32,505 nt of DNA from assembly GCA_947632645.1 (NCBI GenBank), contig CANRQB010000010.1, forward strand, positions 1-32,505. The letters are read 5' to 3'. The DNA comes from an uncultured Clostridia bacterium (lineage in GTDB: Bacteria > Bacillota > Clostridia > Christensenellales > UBA1242). This document shows, in pieces, positions 16,221 to 24,155 of the stretch; the first letter of the stretch is position 1, and every line of letters begins with the position of its first letter. The notes under the pieces were generated by a model, which ran no database searches, was not told the origin of the DNA, and saw only the letters and a program-made list of their open reading frames with translations. The translations under genes and the position numbers were made by a program.

Positions 16221-18917
16221 ATGGGATTATTTTCGTATTTATTTGCGTCTGACAACAAGCGCAGTTTAATGAAGATTGAAAAAATTGTTAAAGTTATAGA
16301 AGAGCTTGCGGATGACTATGCACGCATGACGGACGATGAGCTGCAGCAGCAAACACCTATTTTAAAACAGCGGCTTGCAGATGGCGAAACATTAAACGAC
16401 ATTTTGCCCGATGCTTTTGCGCTTGTGCGTGAGGCTGCCACACGTGTTTTAGGCAAGCGACACTTCCACGTTCAACTTATTGGTGGTGTGGTTTTGCATC
16501 AAGGCCGTATTGCCGAGATGGGCACAGGTGAAGGTAAAACACTAACCGCCACCACAGCCGTATATCTAAACGCGCTAACTGGCAAGGGCGTGCACGTTAT
16601 TACTGTAAACGAATATCTTGCCACCAGCCAAGCAGAAGAAATGGGCAAACTATATAAATTTTTGGGGCTTACTATCGGCTGCACGCTTGCCAATCAGGAG
16701 CCAGAGGCCAAAAAAGCGGCATACGAGTGCGACATCACCTATGGCACAAACAGCGAGTTCGGCTTTGACTATCTGCGCGACAATATGCAAATAAGCAAAA
16801 CCATGAAGGTACAGCGCGGCCACCACTTCTGCATTGTGGACGAGGTGGATAGTATTTTAATTGATGAAGCGCGTACCCCACTTATCATATCCGGCTTGGG
16901 CGGGCAAATAAGCGAGCTATACACCGTTGCTAACGATTTTGTTAAAAAGCTTAAAGACGAGGATGTGGATATAGATTTTAAGCGCAAGCAAATCCGCCTA
17001 ACCGAATCGGGCGTGACAAAAGCAGAAAACTATTTTAAAATAGAAAACTTATCTGATATAAACAACCTAGAAATTAACCACCACATAAACAACGCCCTGC
17101 GCGCCAACTATCTTATGAAGCGCGACAGCAACTACATCATTAAAGACGGCGAAGTGCTTATTGTGGACGAATTTACCGGCCGCATAATGCAAGGCAGGCG
17201 CTACAACAACGGCTTACACCAAGCGATTGAGGCAAAAGAGCACGTTAAAATTAAAGACGAAAACAAAACCATGGCAACCATCACGCTGCAAAACTATTTT
17301 AAACTCTACTCTAAACTTAGCGGCATGACGGGTACTGCCAAAACCGAAGAAACCGAATTTAACAAAATTTATAACCTAGACGTTGTTACCATTCCACCAA
17401 ACAAACCAGTTTTGCGTGTGGACGAGCAAGACATGATATTCTTTACCGAAGACGCCAAATACAACGCCATTGTGCAAGAAATTAAAGAGAAATACGAAAA
17501 AGGCCAACCTATTTTGGTTGGCACCGCCAGTGTAGAAAAGAGTGAGCGCATAAGCAAGGCGATTAAAAAACTTGGCATTCCTCACAATTTGTTAAACGCA
17601 AAAAATCACGCAGCAGAAAGTAAGATTATTGCGCAATCTGGGCGTGTGGGTGCGGTTACAATTTCCACCAACATGGCGGGGCGTGGTACCGATATTTTGC
17701 TGGGTGGTAATCCCGAATTTTTGGCAAAACAAAAAATGCTTAACACAAACATCGAGCCCGAAGTGCTAGAGCACATAACCACCTACGGTGCCGAACTTAA
17801 TGCGGACGAACAAAAACTAAAGGATAAATACGATAAATATTACAACGAATTTAAGACGATAACCGATAAAGAAAAGCAGCAGGTTATCGAGCTTGGCGGG
17901 CTGCACATACTTGGCACCGAGCGGCACGAAAGCAGACGTATAGATAACCAGTTGCGCGGCCGTGCTGGCCGTCAGGGTGACCCGGGCAGCAGCATATTCT
18001 TTATTTCGCTGGAGGACGACCTACCTCAGCGCTTTGGCGAGGATAGGATGAAAAACTGGTTTTCCATTGCTTTCCGTGGCAACGAGGATATGCCGCTACA
18101 ATCCCGCATACTAACCAAGTTTTTTGAAAGCGCGCAGAAGAAGGTGGAAGCCAACAACTTCACCATGCGTAAGCAGGTGCTAGAGTACGACGATGTGCTT
18201 AATAAACAACGTTTAATTATTTATGCCGAGCGCGATAAAGTGCTGGATGGCGTGGATATTCACCCACAAATTGTGGAGATGTTAAAGGAATATATATTTG
18301 ATATTTGCCACAGCTATCTTGATGCAACCAAACCTAGTTACGAATGGGATTTAGACGAACTTAACCGCGCGCTAGAGGATAAACTTTTGCCAAAAGGCAG
18401 CAACACAATCACTGAAAAAATGCTAGAGGACACCGACATTAACACGGCTAGCCAAATTGTGTTTGATAAACTTTTGGAGATTTACGAAAAGAAGATAAGC
18501 GAGTTTGATAAACTGGATTTGCCTATTAAATTTGCCGATTTCGAGCGAGACTATCTGCTTAGAACGGTGGATAAATTTTGGGTTGACCATATAGACACCA
18601 TGAACACCTTGCGTGACGAAATTGGCATACTAAGCTACGGACAAAAGGACCCAGTTGTGGCATACAAACAACAGGGGTTTGAACTGTTTGACCAGATGAT
18701 TAGCGACATTCGCGAATACACCGCTTCTGCCCTATTTAATAGGCCAATAAAAATAACCTTTACACCAAACATTGCGCCACCTGTTGCAGGCGCGCTTAAC
18801 CGTGCAGAAATAACCCAAGCCAGGGCAAAAAAAGATGTACACATCGGCCGCAACGACCTATGCCCATGCGGCAGCGGCAAAAAATACAAAAACTGCCACG
18901 GCAAAAATGCAAACTAA
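16221..18917 (+). CDS. secA: preprotein translocase subunit SecA
   Basis: 898 aa. MGTGEGKTLTATTAVYLNAL, VDEVDSILIDEARTPLIISG, GTERHESRRIDNQLRGRAGRQGDPG, and C-terminal zinc motif CPCGSGKKYKNCHG. Confidence 0.98.
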   Translation: MGLFSYLFASDNKRSLMKIEKIVKVIEELADDYARMTDDELQQQTPILKQRLADGETLNDILPDAFALVREAATRVLGKRHFHVQLIGGVVLHQGRIAEMGTGEGKTLTATTAVYLNALTGKGVHVITVNEYLATSQAEEMGKLYKFLGLTIGCTLANQEPEAKKAAYECDITYGTNSEFGFDYLRDNMQISKTMKVQRGHHFCIVDEVDSILIDEARTPLIISGLGGQISELYTVANDFVKKLKDEDVDIDFKRKQIRLTESGVTKAENYFKIENLSDINNLEINHHINNALRANYLMKRDSNYIIKDGEVLIVDEFTGRIMQGRRYNNGLHQAIEAKEHVKIKDENKTMATITLQNYFKLYSKLSGMTGTAKTEETEFNKIYNLDVVTIPPNKPVLRVDEQDMIFFTEDAKYNAIVQEIKEKYEKGQPILVGTASVEKSERISKAIKKLGIPHNLLNAKNHAAESKIIAQSGRVGAVTISTNMAGRGTDILLGGNPEFLAKQKMLNTNIEPEVLEHITTYGAELNADEQKLKDKYDKYYNEFKTITDKEKQQVIELGGLHILGTERHESRRIDNQLRGRAGRQGDPGSSIFFISLEDDLPQRFGEDRMKNWFSIAFRGNEDMPLQSRILTKFFESAQKKVEANNFTMRKQVLEYDDVLNKQRLIIYAERDKVLDGVDIHPQIVEMLKEYIFDICHSYLDATKPSYEWDLDELNRALEDKLLPKGSNTITEKMLEDTDINTASQIVFDKLLEIYEKKISEFDKLDLPIKFADFERDYLLRTVDKFWVDHIDTMNTLRDEIGILSYGQKDPVVAYKQQGFELFDQMISDIREYTASALFNRPIKITFTPNIAPPVAGALNRAEITQARAKKDVHIGRNDLCPCGSGKKYKNCHGKNAN

Positions 18918-18944
18918 AAAACATTGATTTATCAATGTTTTTTT
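18916..18944 (+). terminator. Rho-independent terminator of secA
   Basis: AAAAACATTGAT-TT-ATCAATGTTTTTTT immediately after the stop. Confidence 0.85.
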
Positions 18945-18987
18945 ATAAAAAAATTAAGGCAATTGCCTTTAATATTTATTCCAATTT

Positions 18988-19330
18988 TAAGCAGCTGGAT
19001 AAAACTGAATAGAAGCAAGCAAGACAAGGCTCTTTGGTGCTTAAAATAAGTTACTTTAGGTAAGTCGGCATACTAGGCTGGTTAGAAACAAGCGAGACTA
19101 GGCTCGAATCAATTTTAATTTATACTCTCCACAATTAAAGCAGCTTAATAAAACTGAAGAGAAGCAAGCAAGACAAGCCTCTTTGGTGCTTAAAATAAGT
19201 TACTTTAGGTAAATCGGCATACTAGGCTGGTTAGAAACAAGCGAGACTAGGCTCGAATCAATTTTAATTTATACTCTCCACAATTCAAGCGGCTTAATAA
19301 AACTGAAGAGAAGCAAGCAAGACAAGGCTC
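18988..19330. repeat. 149-bp tandem direct repeat, two full copies plus a partial third
   Basis: The GCAGC/GCGGC...AAAACTGAA..AGAAGCAAGCAAGACAAG start recurs at 18991, 19140 and 19289 (period 149). Near-identical between units 1 and 2. Confidence 0.9.
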
Positions 19331-19389
19331 GTAAGGTACCACAGGGCAGGAGTTTAGTTGGCCTAAATGACTGCACTGGGTGCCTTACA
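19328..19389. other. long interrupted hairpin following the tandem repeat (possible ncRNA or terminator-like structure)
   Basis: GTAAGGTACC..GGTGCCTTAC (one G:U), inner GCAG/CTGC and TTTAG/CTAAA. Confidence 0.6.
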
Positions 19390-19421
19390 GAAACGCAGTA
19401 TTGCGCCGCTTATGTTCAGTT

Positions 19422-20015
19422 TTAAATTTGTTTGCGGTTAGAAAGGGCGCGTGCTAACGTCACCGCATCCGTGTACTCTAGTTCGCTGCCCATGCTTACA
19501 CCTTGCGCTAGGCGGGTTACTGTTATGCCAAGCGGTTTAAGTAGGTTGGCAATGTATATTGCGGTGGCCTCGCCTTCCACATCAGGGTTGGTGGCGATAA
19601 CCACTTCTTTTATGCCCTCCTCCCCTATGCGCTTTAGTAAACTTTTTATGTTAATATCGTTTGGGCCTTTGTTCTCTAGCGGGTTTATAACCCCGTGCAG
19701 CACATGAAAACTGCCGTTAAAATCGCGCACCTTTTCTAGCGCGGTAACATCTTTAGGCTCTTTAACTACACAAACGATCGGCTCTTTATTAGGGCGAGCG
19801 CAAATTGAACAAACCTCTTTATCGGTAAAATTGCCGCACACCTTGCAGTAGTGAATGGTTTGTTTTGCATCCACCATGGCAGAGGCAAAATCTTGCACAT
19901 CATCCAGCGATTGGGTAAGCAAAAAATAGGCATACCGCTGGGCAGTTTTTTTACCCACCCCGGGTAGGCTAGAAAATTTATTTACAAGGCGCTCCATTGC
20001 ATCAATTTGATTCAT
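19422..20015 (-). CDS. recR: recombination mediator protein RecR
   Basis: N-terminal KFSSLPGVGKKTAQRYAYFLL, zinc finger CKVCGNFTDKEVCSIC, Toprim domain. Confidence 0.96.
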   Translation of the reverse strand: MNQIDAMERLVNKFSSLPGVGKKTAQRYAYFLLTQSLDDVQDFASAMVDAKQTIHYCKVCGNFTDKEVCSICARPNKEPIVCVVKEPKDVTALEKVRDFNGSFHVLHGVINPLENKGPNDINIKSLLKRIGEEGIKEVVIATNPDVEGEATAIYIANLLKPLGITVTRLAQGVSMGSELEYTDAVTLARALSNRKQI

Positions 20016-20359
20016 TAAAACAAGCCACCTAAACCGCCCATGTCGCCCATAGGTGATTTTTCTTTTGCTAAGGCATCTGCTTTTGCAGTTGCATCTTTTA
20101 TGGCAACAATTATTAAATCTTCCAACATCTCTATATCGTCTGGATCAACTGCTGCCTTAGATAGTTTAATCGATTTAATTTCCTTTTTGCCAGACATGGT
20201 AACGGTAACCATTTCGCCACCCGCCTTGCCAACAACTTCGGCGTTAGATAATTCCTCTTCTGCCTTAAGCATTTCCTCTTGCATTTTTTTGGCTTGTTGC
20301 ATAAGCGCGTTCATATTCATGCCGCCACCAAAGCCGCCGCCACGATAATTATTATACAT
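20015..20359 (-). CDS. YbaB/EbfC family nucleoid-associated protein
   Basis: 114 aa. MNMNALMQQAKKMQEEMLKAEEELSNAEVVGKAGGEMVTVTMSGKKEIKSIKLSKAAVDPDDIEMLEDLIIVAIKDA. Confidence 0.95.
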   Translation of the reverse strand: MYNNYRGGGFGGGMNMNALMQQAKKMQEEMLKAEEELSNAEVVGKAGGEMVTVTMSGKKEIKSIKLSKAAVDPDDIEMLEDLIIVAIKDATAKADALAKEKSPMGDMGGLGGLF

Positions 20360-20472
20360 ATCTCACTCCTTTAATATTGTAAATGATTTTTTAAAAATTT
20401 GTACTTATATTTATAAAATTTTTTTATTTTTTGTTAAATTTTGATTAATTTTTGCATTATTTTGCAAAATTT

Positions 20473-22017
20473 TTACTCTTTAAACTTAATTTTGCTTTTA
20501 AACACGTCCTTTAAACTATCCTTAATATCCTTAGTCGATGCGTTTTGCTTATCGTACATAAGTTCAATTTTGTTTATGCTTTCGTCGTACTCTTTAATTA
20601 TTTTTATAAGCAGTTCAAGTTTGTCTGGCTTGTTTATAAATTCCAAATTGGACATATCGTTAGTGTGAAGAATTATTCTGCCATTAATTTTTTCCACACG
20701 CACCACACTGGTTAGCGCGTTGGACAGTGCAAACATATTTGCCGCCTTAACCTTTAAAAGCACATACCCCCACACCCTATCTAGTTCGCTTGTGGATTGT
20801 GGTTGTTCGCTTGGCTGTTGTGCCGGCTGTTGCGTTGGCTGTGGTGCAGATTGCACTGCTGGTTGAATTGGTTGCGGTTGTGTTATTACAGGCTCGGGTT
20901 TTGCTGGTTTTGCCTCTACACTGGGCATTGGCTTAACATCGCTTTCAAAAAGTTGCAAACATGCACTTTCAAACAAATTTTCTGGGTTAAGCGAGTATTT
21001 TAAGTTCAGTTCCACCTCGCTAAATCGGGCAAACGCGCGCTTTAAAAACTCTAAATCAAACTGGGCGGCAAGTTCGCTAACCGAACTAAATTCTCCCGGC
21101 AGAATATCCAGCGCGGCATAATCGCTAACTCCAACCTTAATTAGAATAAGTTGCTTTACAAAATCCGCCGTTTCCTTGCACAAAAGTTGAACATTTTTGC
21201 CCATATTTAGCGCGGTTTTTATATTAGTAAACAGACCAGAGATATCCTTATTGTTTAAACTAACAAGCAGGTTTTTAATGCTATCCTTTCCGCTTAGGCC
21301 AATAACACTTTGCGTGCCCTCTAGCGTAATGTTGTAGTTGCAATACGATGCCACACTATCCGCAATGGATAGCATATCGCGCACACTGCCCTCGCCCGCT
21401 TTGGCAATAAGGTGCAAGCTTTTTTCGTCACACGAAATGCCCTTTTTGTTAAACACCTCTTTTAGGTGATTGGTTAGTGTCTCAATCGGCAGCAGTTTAA
21501 AATCAAACCTAGTGCAGCGCGACAAAATTGTTGCCGGCAGTTTATGAATTTCGGTAGTTGCCAAAATAAATATTACGTGTTGTGGTGGCTCCTCCAGCGT
21601 TTTTAACAGCGCGTTAAACGCACTATCGGTTAGCATATGCACTTCGTCCACTATATACACTTTATATTTGCCAATAAGCGGCGGAAAATTAACCTTTTCG
21701 CGCAAATCGCGGATTTCCTCCACGCGATTATTACTTGCCGCATCAATCTCAATAATATCGGTGTTTGGCTCGCTTAGCGCCACACATTCGGCACACAGTC
21801 CACATGGATTGCCGTCGCTAGTATGCGTGCAATTAACCGCCTTAGCAAAAATTTTTGCCGTGCTGGTTTTGCCCGTGCCACGCGGCCCGCAAAACAGATA
21901 GGCATGGGTTAGCCTATTTAGTTTAATTTGGTTTTTAAGCGTTTGAATAATGTAATCCTGCCCGACAACTTCGTCAAAGTTTTTTGGGCGAAATTCCCTA
22001 TACAGTGCCAAATTCAT
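20473..22017 (-). CDS. dnaX: DNA polymerase III subunit gamma/tau
   Basis: YREFRPKNFDEVVGQDYIIQTLKNQI, Walker A FCGPRGTGKTSTAKIFAKAVNC, zinc cysteines, VDEVHMLTDSAFNALLKTLEEPP. Confidence 0.97.
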   Translation of the reverse strand: MNLALYREFRPKNFDEVVGQDYIIQTLKNQIKLNRLTHAYLFCGPRGTGKTSTAKIFAKAVNCTHTSDGNPCGLCAECVALSEPNTDIIEIDAASNNRVEEIRDLREKVNFPPLIGKYKVYIVDEVHMLTDSAFNALLKTLEEPPQHVIFILATTEIHKLPATILSRCTRFDFKLLPIETLTNHLKEVFNKKGISCDEKSLHLIAKAGEGSVRDMLSIADSVASYCNYNITLEGTQSVIGLSGKDSIKNLLVSLNNKDISGLFTNIKTALNMGKNVQLLCKETADFVKQLILIKVGVSDYAALDILPGEFSSVSELAAQFDLEFLKRAFARFSEVELNLKYSLNPENLFESACLQLFESDVKPMPSVEAKPAKPEPVITQPQPIQPAVQSAPQPTQQPAQQPSEQPQSTSELDRVWGYVLLKVKAANMFALSNALTSVVRVEKINGRIILHTNDMSNLEFINKPDKLELLIKIIKEYDESINKIELMYDKQNASTKDIKDSLKDVFKSKIKFKE

Positions 22018-22607
22018 TATAACTCTCCTTTTAATGTATGCAATTTGCGCTTTATTGCCTGAAGCGTGTTATCCACCTGCTTTTTTGTAAGGTTGTTGTC
22101 CGCAGCAATTTGCGCATAACTATCCCCGTTTAAAAACTGGCGCAACAACTTAAACTGCTCGGCTGAAAGCAAATCCTTAACTCGGCTTATAAGTACGGCT
22201 TTAAGTTCGTTATCCAAAAAGTTTTTTTCCACATCGCTGTCGTCATCCACTAGCAAAATGTTAAGTTGCTCGTCATCGTCGTCGTTATCCTCAAAATTGA
22301 TGGGCAGATAGTTGTTAAGCGGACTATTTTTTTTGCGATTGGCGTTTTTTACTGCGGTTTGCATCTGCCTATGTATGCACAGGCTAGCAAATGCACTAAA
22401 ACTGTGATTTTTATCCGCATTAAACACATTTATCGCCTTGTATAAGCCAATCATCCCCTCTTGCATCAGGTCGTCACTATCTGCACCCACCAAAAAGTAT
22501 TCACGGCTGATGGCAGTAACTTTTGGCTTAAACATGCGCAAAAGTTGCTCCATACTAGATGTATCCTTATTCTGTGCAAGTTTAACTAGATTGTTAATGT
22601 CTTCCAC
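22017..22607 (-). CDS. SigH-like RNA polymerase sigma-70 family factor
   Basis: Region 2 DLMQEGMIGLYKAINVF and a C-terminal HTH DSYAQIAADNNLTKKQVDNTLQAIKRKL. GTG start at 22607 with AAAGGAG RBS inside the 3' end of rlmB. Confidence 0.88.
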   Translation of the reverse strand: MEDINNLVKLAQNKDTSSMEQLLRMFKPKVTAISREYFLVGADSDDLMQEGMIGLYKAINVFNADKNHSFSAFASLCIHRQMQTAVKNANRKKNSPLNNYLPINFEDNDDDDEQLNILLVDDDSDVEKNFLDNELKAVLISRVKDLLSAEQFKLLRQFLNGDSYAQIAADNNLTKKQVDNTLQAIKRKLHTLKGEL

Positions 22608-23322
22608 CCTTTCTCCTTTGTCGTACCACTTCATATGTGGCAATTGCGGCCGCATTGGATGCGTTTAAGCTGTTAACTTGCCCAAACATATCCAAGCTTA
22701 GCACCTCGTCCGCTAATTTTTTGGTGAGCATGCTAACTCCCTTGCCTTCCCCGCCAACAATAAGCGCGGTTGGATAGGTAAAATCGGCTTGATATATACT
22801 GTTTCCACCTGCTTCTAAGGCATACACCCACACACCATTTTCTTTAAGCGTTTTTATTGTATTGTTTATGTTAACCACTTTTGCCACCTTCATATGTGCA
22901 AGCGCGCCCGCGCTGGTTTTGTACACCGTTTCGGTTATATCCGCCGCGCGATTTTCTGGGATTATCACCCCATGTACACCCGCGCATTCGGCTGTGCGTA
23001 TTATTGCGCCCAAATTGTGTGGGTCCAATATTCCATCTAAAATAAGTATAAAAGCGGGCTGATTTAGTGCAAGTGCACGATCTAAAATTTGTTCTACTGT
23101 GTAATAATTATAAGCAGGAATTTTAACTGCGATGCCCTGATTTTTGCCCACTATATTAAAAAGTGTTTGTTTGGGCACAATTTCCACTTCCACACTTTTT
23201 GCACGCGCCTTATCCAGCAAAATCGCCACCTCACCCGAGGCATTTTCTTCTGCAATCACCTTGGTTATTTTTGCGTTAGAATTTATTAGTTCGCGCACAA
23301 CATTTATCCCTTCAACTATCAT
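22594..23322 (-). CDS. rlmB: 23S rRNA (guanosine(2251)-2'-O)-methyltransferase RlmB (TrmH/SpoU family)
   Basis: SpoU motifs ILDGILDPHNLGAIIRTAECAGVHGVIIPENRAA and LIVGGEGKGVSMLTKKLAD...VNSLNASNAAAI. Confidence 0.94.
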   Translation of the reverse strand: MIVEGINVVRELINSNAKITKVIAEENASGEVAILLDKARAKSVEVEIVPKQTLFNIVGKNQGIAVKIPAYNYYTVEQILDRALALNQPAFILILDGILDPHNLGAIIRTAECAGVHGVIIPENRAADITETVYKTSAGALAHMKVAKVVNINNTIKTLKENGVWVYALEAGGNSIYQADFTYPTALIVGGEGKGVSMLTKKLADEVLSLDMFGQVNSLNASNAAAIATYEVVRQRRKGGRH

Positions 23323-23807
23323 TTTATTGCCTCCGCGATCATATTGTACACTTCCATTATGCGGTGCTTATATTTTGGCAAATTAAGCGCCCAAAAGCCA
23401 TACACCGCTTCAAACGCAGTGGCAAGGTGATATTCCTCGTAACTGGCGTGTTTGGCTTTGTTGTTAGGGTGAGCATTTCTTGCCCGCATAAAAATGTCCT
23501 TTTCCTCTTCGTTTAGTGTTGGCAAAAGTTTTTGTGCAAATTCGGCTTGTTTAGGCGCACACTCTACACTGGAAGCAAGTTTATTAAGTACATTTGGTTT
23601 ATAGTCAAAATTTACAAACAGAAAATTGCGCACTGAGTAGCTAAAAAACGCATCGCCAAAAAACGCCAAGCTTAATGGATTTTTTTGTTTAAATTGGCTT
23701 AACTCCTCTTTAGCCACATCCGCATTATGCTCGTTGGAAAATTGCAAACTGCTGATTTTTGCTAGAACTTGTTGTTCGTTTAAGTTTTTGCTATAATTGT
23801 TATTCAT
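23319..23807 (-). CDS. mrnC: Mini-ribonuclease III (MrnC)
   Basis: RNase III-like domain with LAFFGDAFFSYSVRNFL and RARNAHPNNKAKHASYEEYHLATAFEAVYGFWAL. Located directly upstream of rlmB as in Firmicutes. Confidence 0.9.
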   Translation of the reverse strand: MNNNYSKNLNEQQVLAKISSLQFSNEHNADVAKEELSQFKQKNPLSLAFFGDAFFSYSVRNFLFVNFDYKPNVLNKLASSVECAPKQAEFAQKLLPTLNEEEKDIFMRARNAHPNNKAKHASYEEYHLATAFEAVYGFWALNLPKYKHRIMEVYNMIAEAIK

Positions 23808-23846
23808 ACAAAAATTATATCACAAAAACATAAATAAGTAAAGTTT

Positions 23847-24077
23847 TTATTGGTTATTTAGCGGCAAATTATCCGGATTTAAAATTTGTATATTTTCGTT
23901 TGCTAAAAGCGGCAGATATTCGTGCCACATATATTGTCTTATTGGAATGGGAGCATGGTTTTTAAAATATAACACAAGCGCGGGGCTTATGTGATGATAG
24001 TTTGCAAAAATTGTGGCAGAAATTGTGTTGTGGCTTAATATAAGCCGCTTTGCCATGGCGTGATAGTTGTAGTACAT
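23847..24077 (-). CDS. hypothetical small protein (76 aa)
   Basis: ORF only, weak RBS, no family recognised. Confidence 0.4.
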   Translation of the reverse strand: MYYNYHAMAKRLILSHNTISATIFANYHHISPALVLYFKNHAPIPIRQYMWHEYLPLLANENIQILNPDNLPLNNQ

Positions 24078-24123
24078 AGTTAAGTTATTGCCAATTATTT
24101 AAATTAAACTCACCTCTATTAGC

Positions 24124-24155
24124 AAAAAAACGGGCAACTATAAAAGTTCACCCGT
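24124..24155 (-). terminator. Rho-independent terminator overlapping the 3' end of addA
   Basis: Minus strand ACGGGtgAACTtttatAGTTgCCCGT followed by TTTTTTT. The addA TAG stop lies inside the stem. Confidence 0.8.

Noticed and set aside
18988-19330. CRISPR array
   Set aside because: Repeats are 149 bp and contiguous, with no short direct repeats separated by unique spacers and no cas genes.
19328-19418. Possible RNase P RNA (rnpB) 3' end: GGCCTAAATGACTGC...ACAGAA...GCTTATGTTCAG resembles conserved 3' elements
   Set aside because: The 5' hallmark GAGGAAAGTCC and other conserved P4/P10-11 strings are absent in the upstream 400 bp, which is a 149-bp tandem repeat. Treated as coincidental unless cmscan says otherwise.
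20473-22017. Programmed -1 frameshift in dnaX
   Set aside because: I did not find a clear A AAA AAG-type slippery site with downstream hairpin in the tau-linker region. A single long ORF is sufficient.
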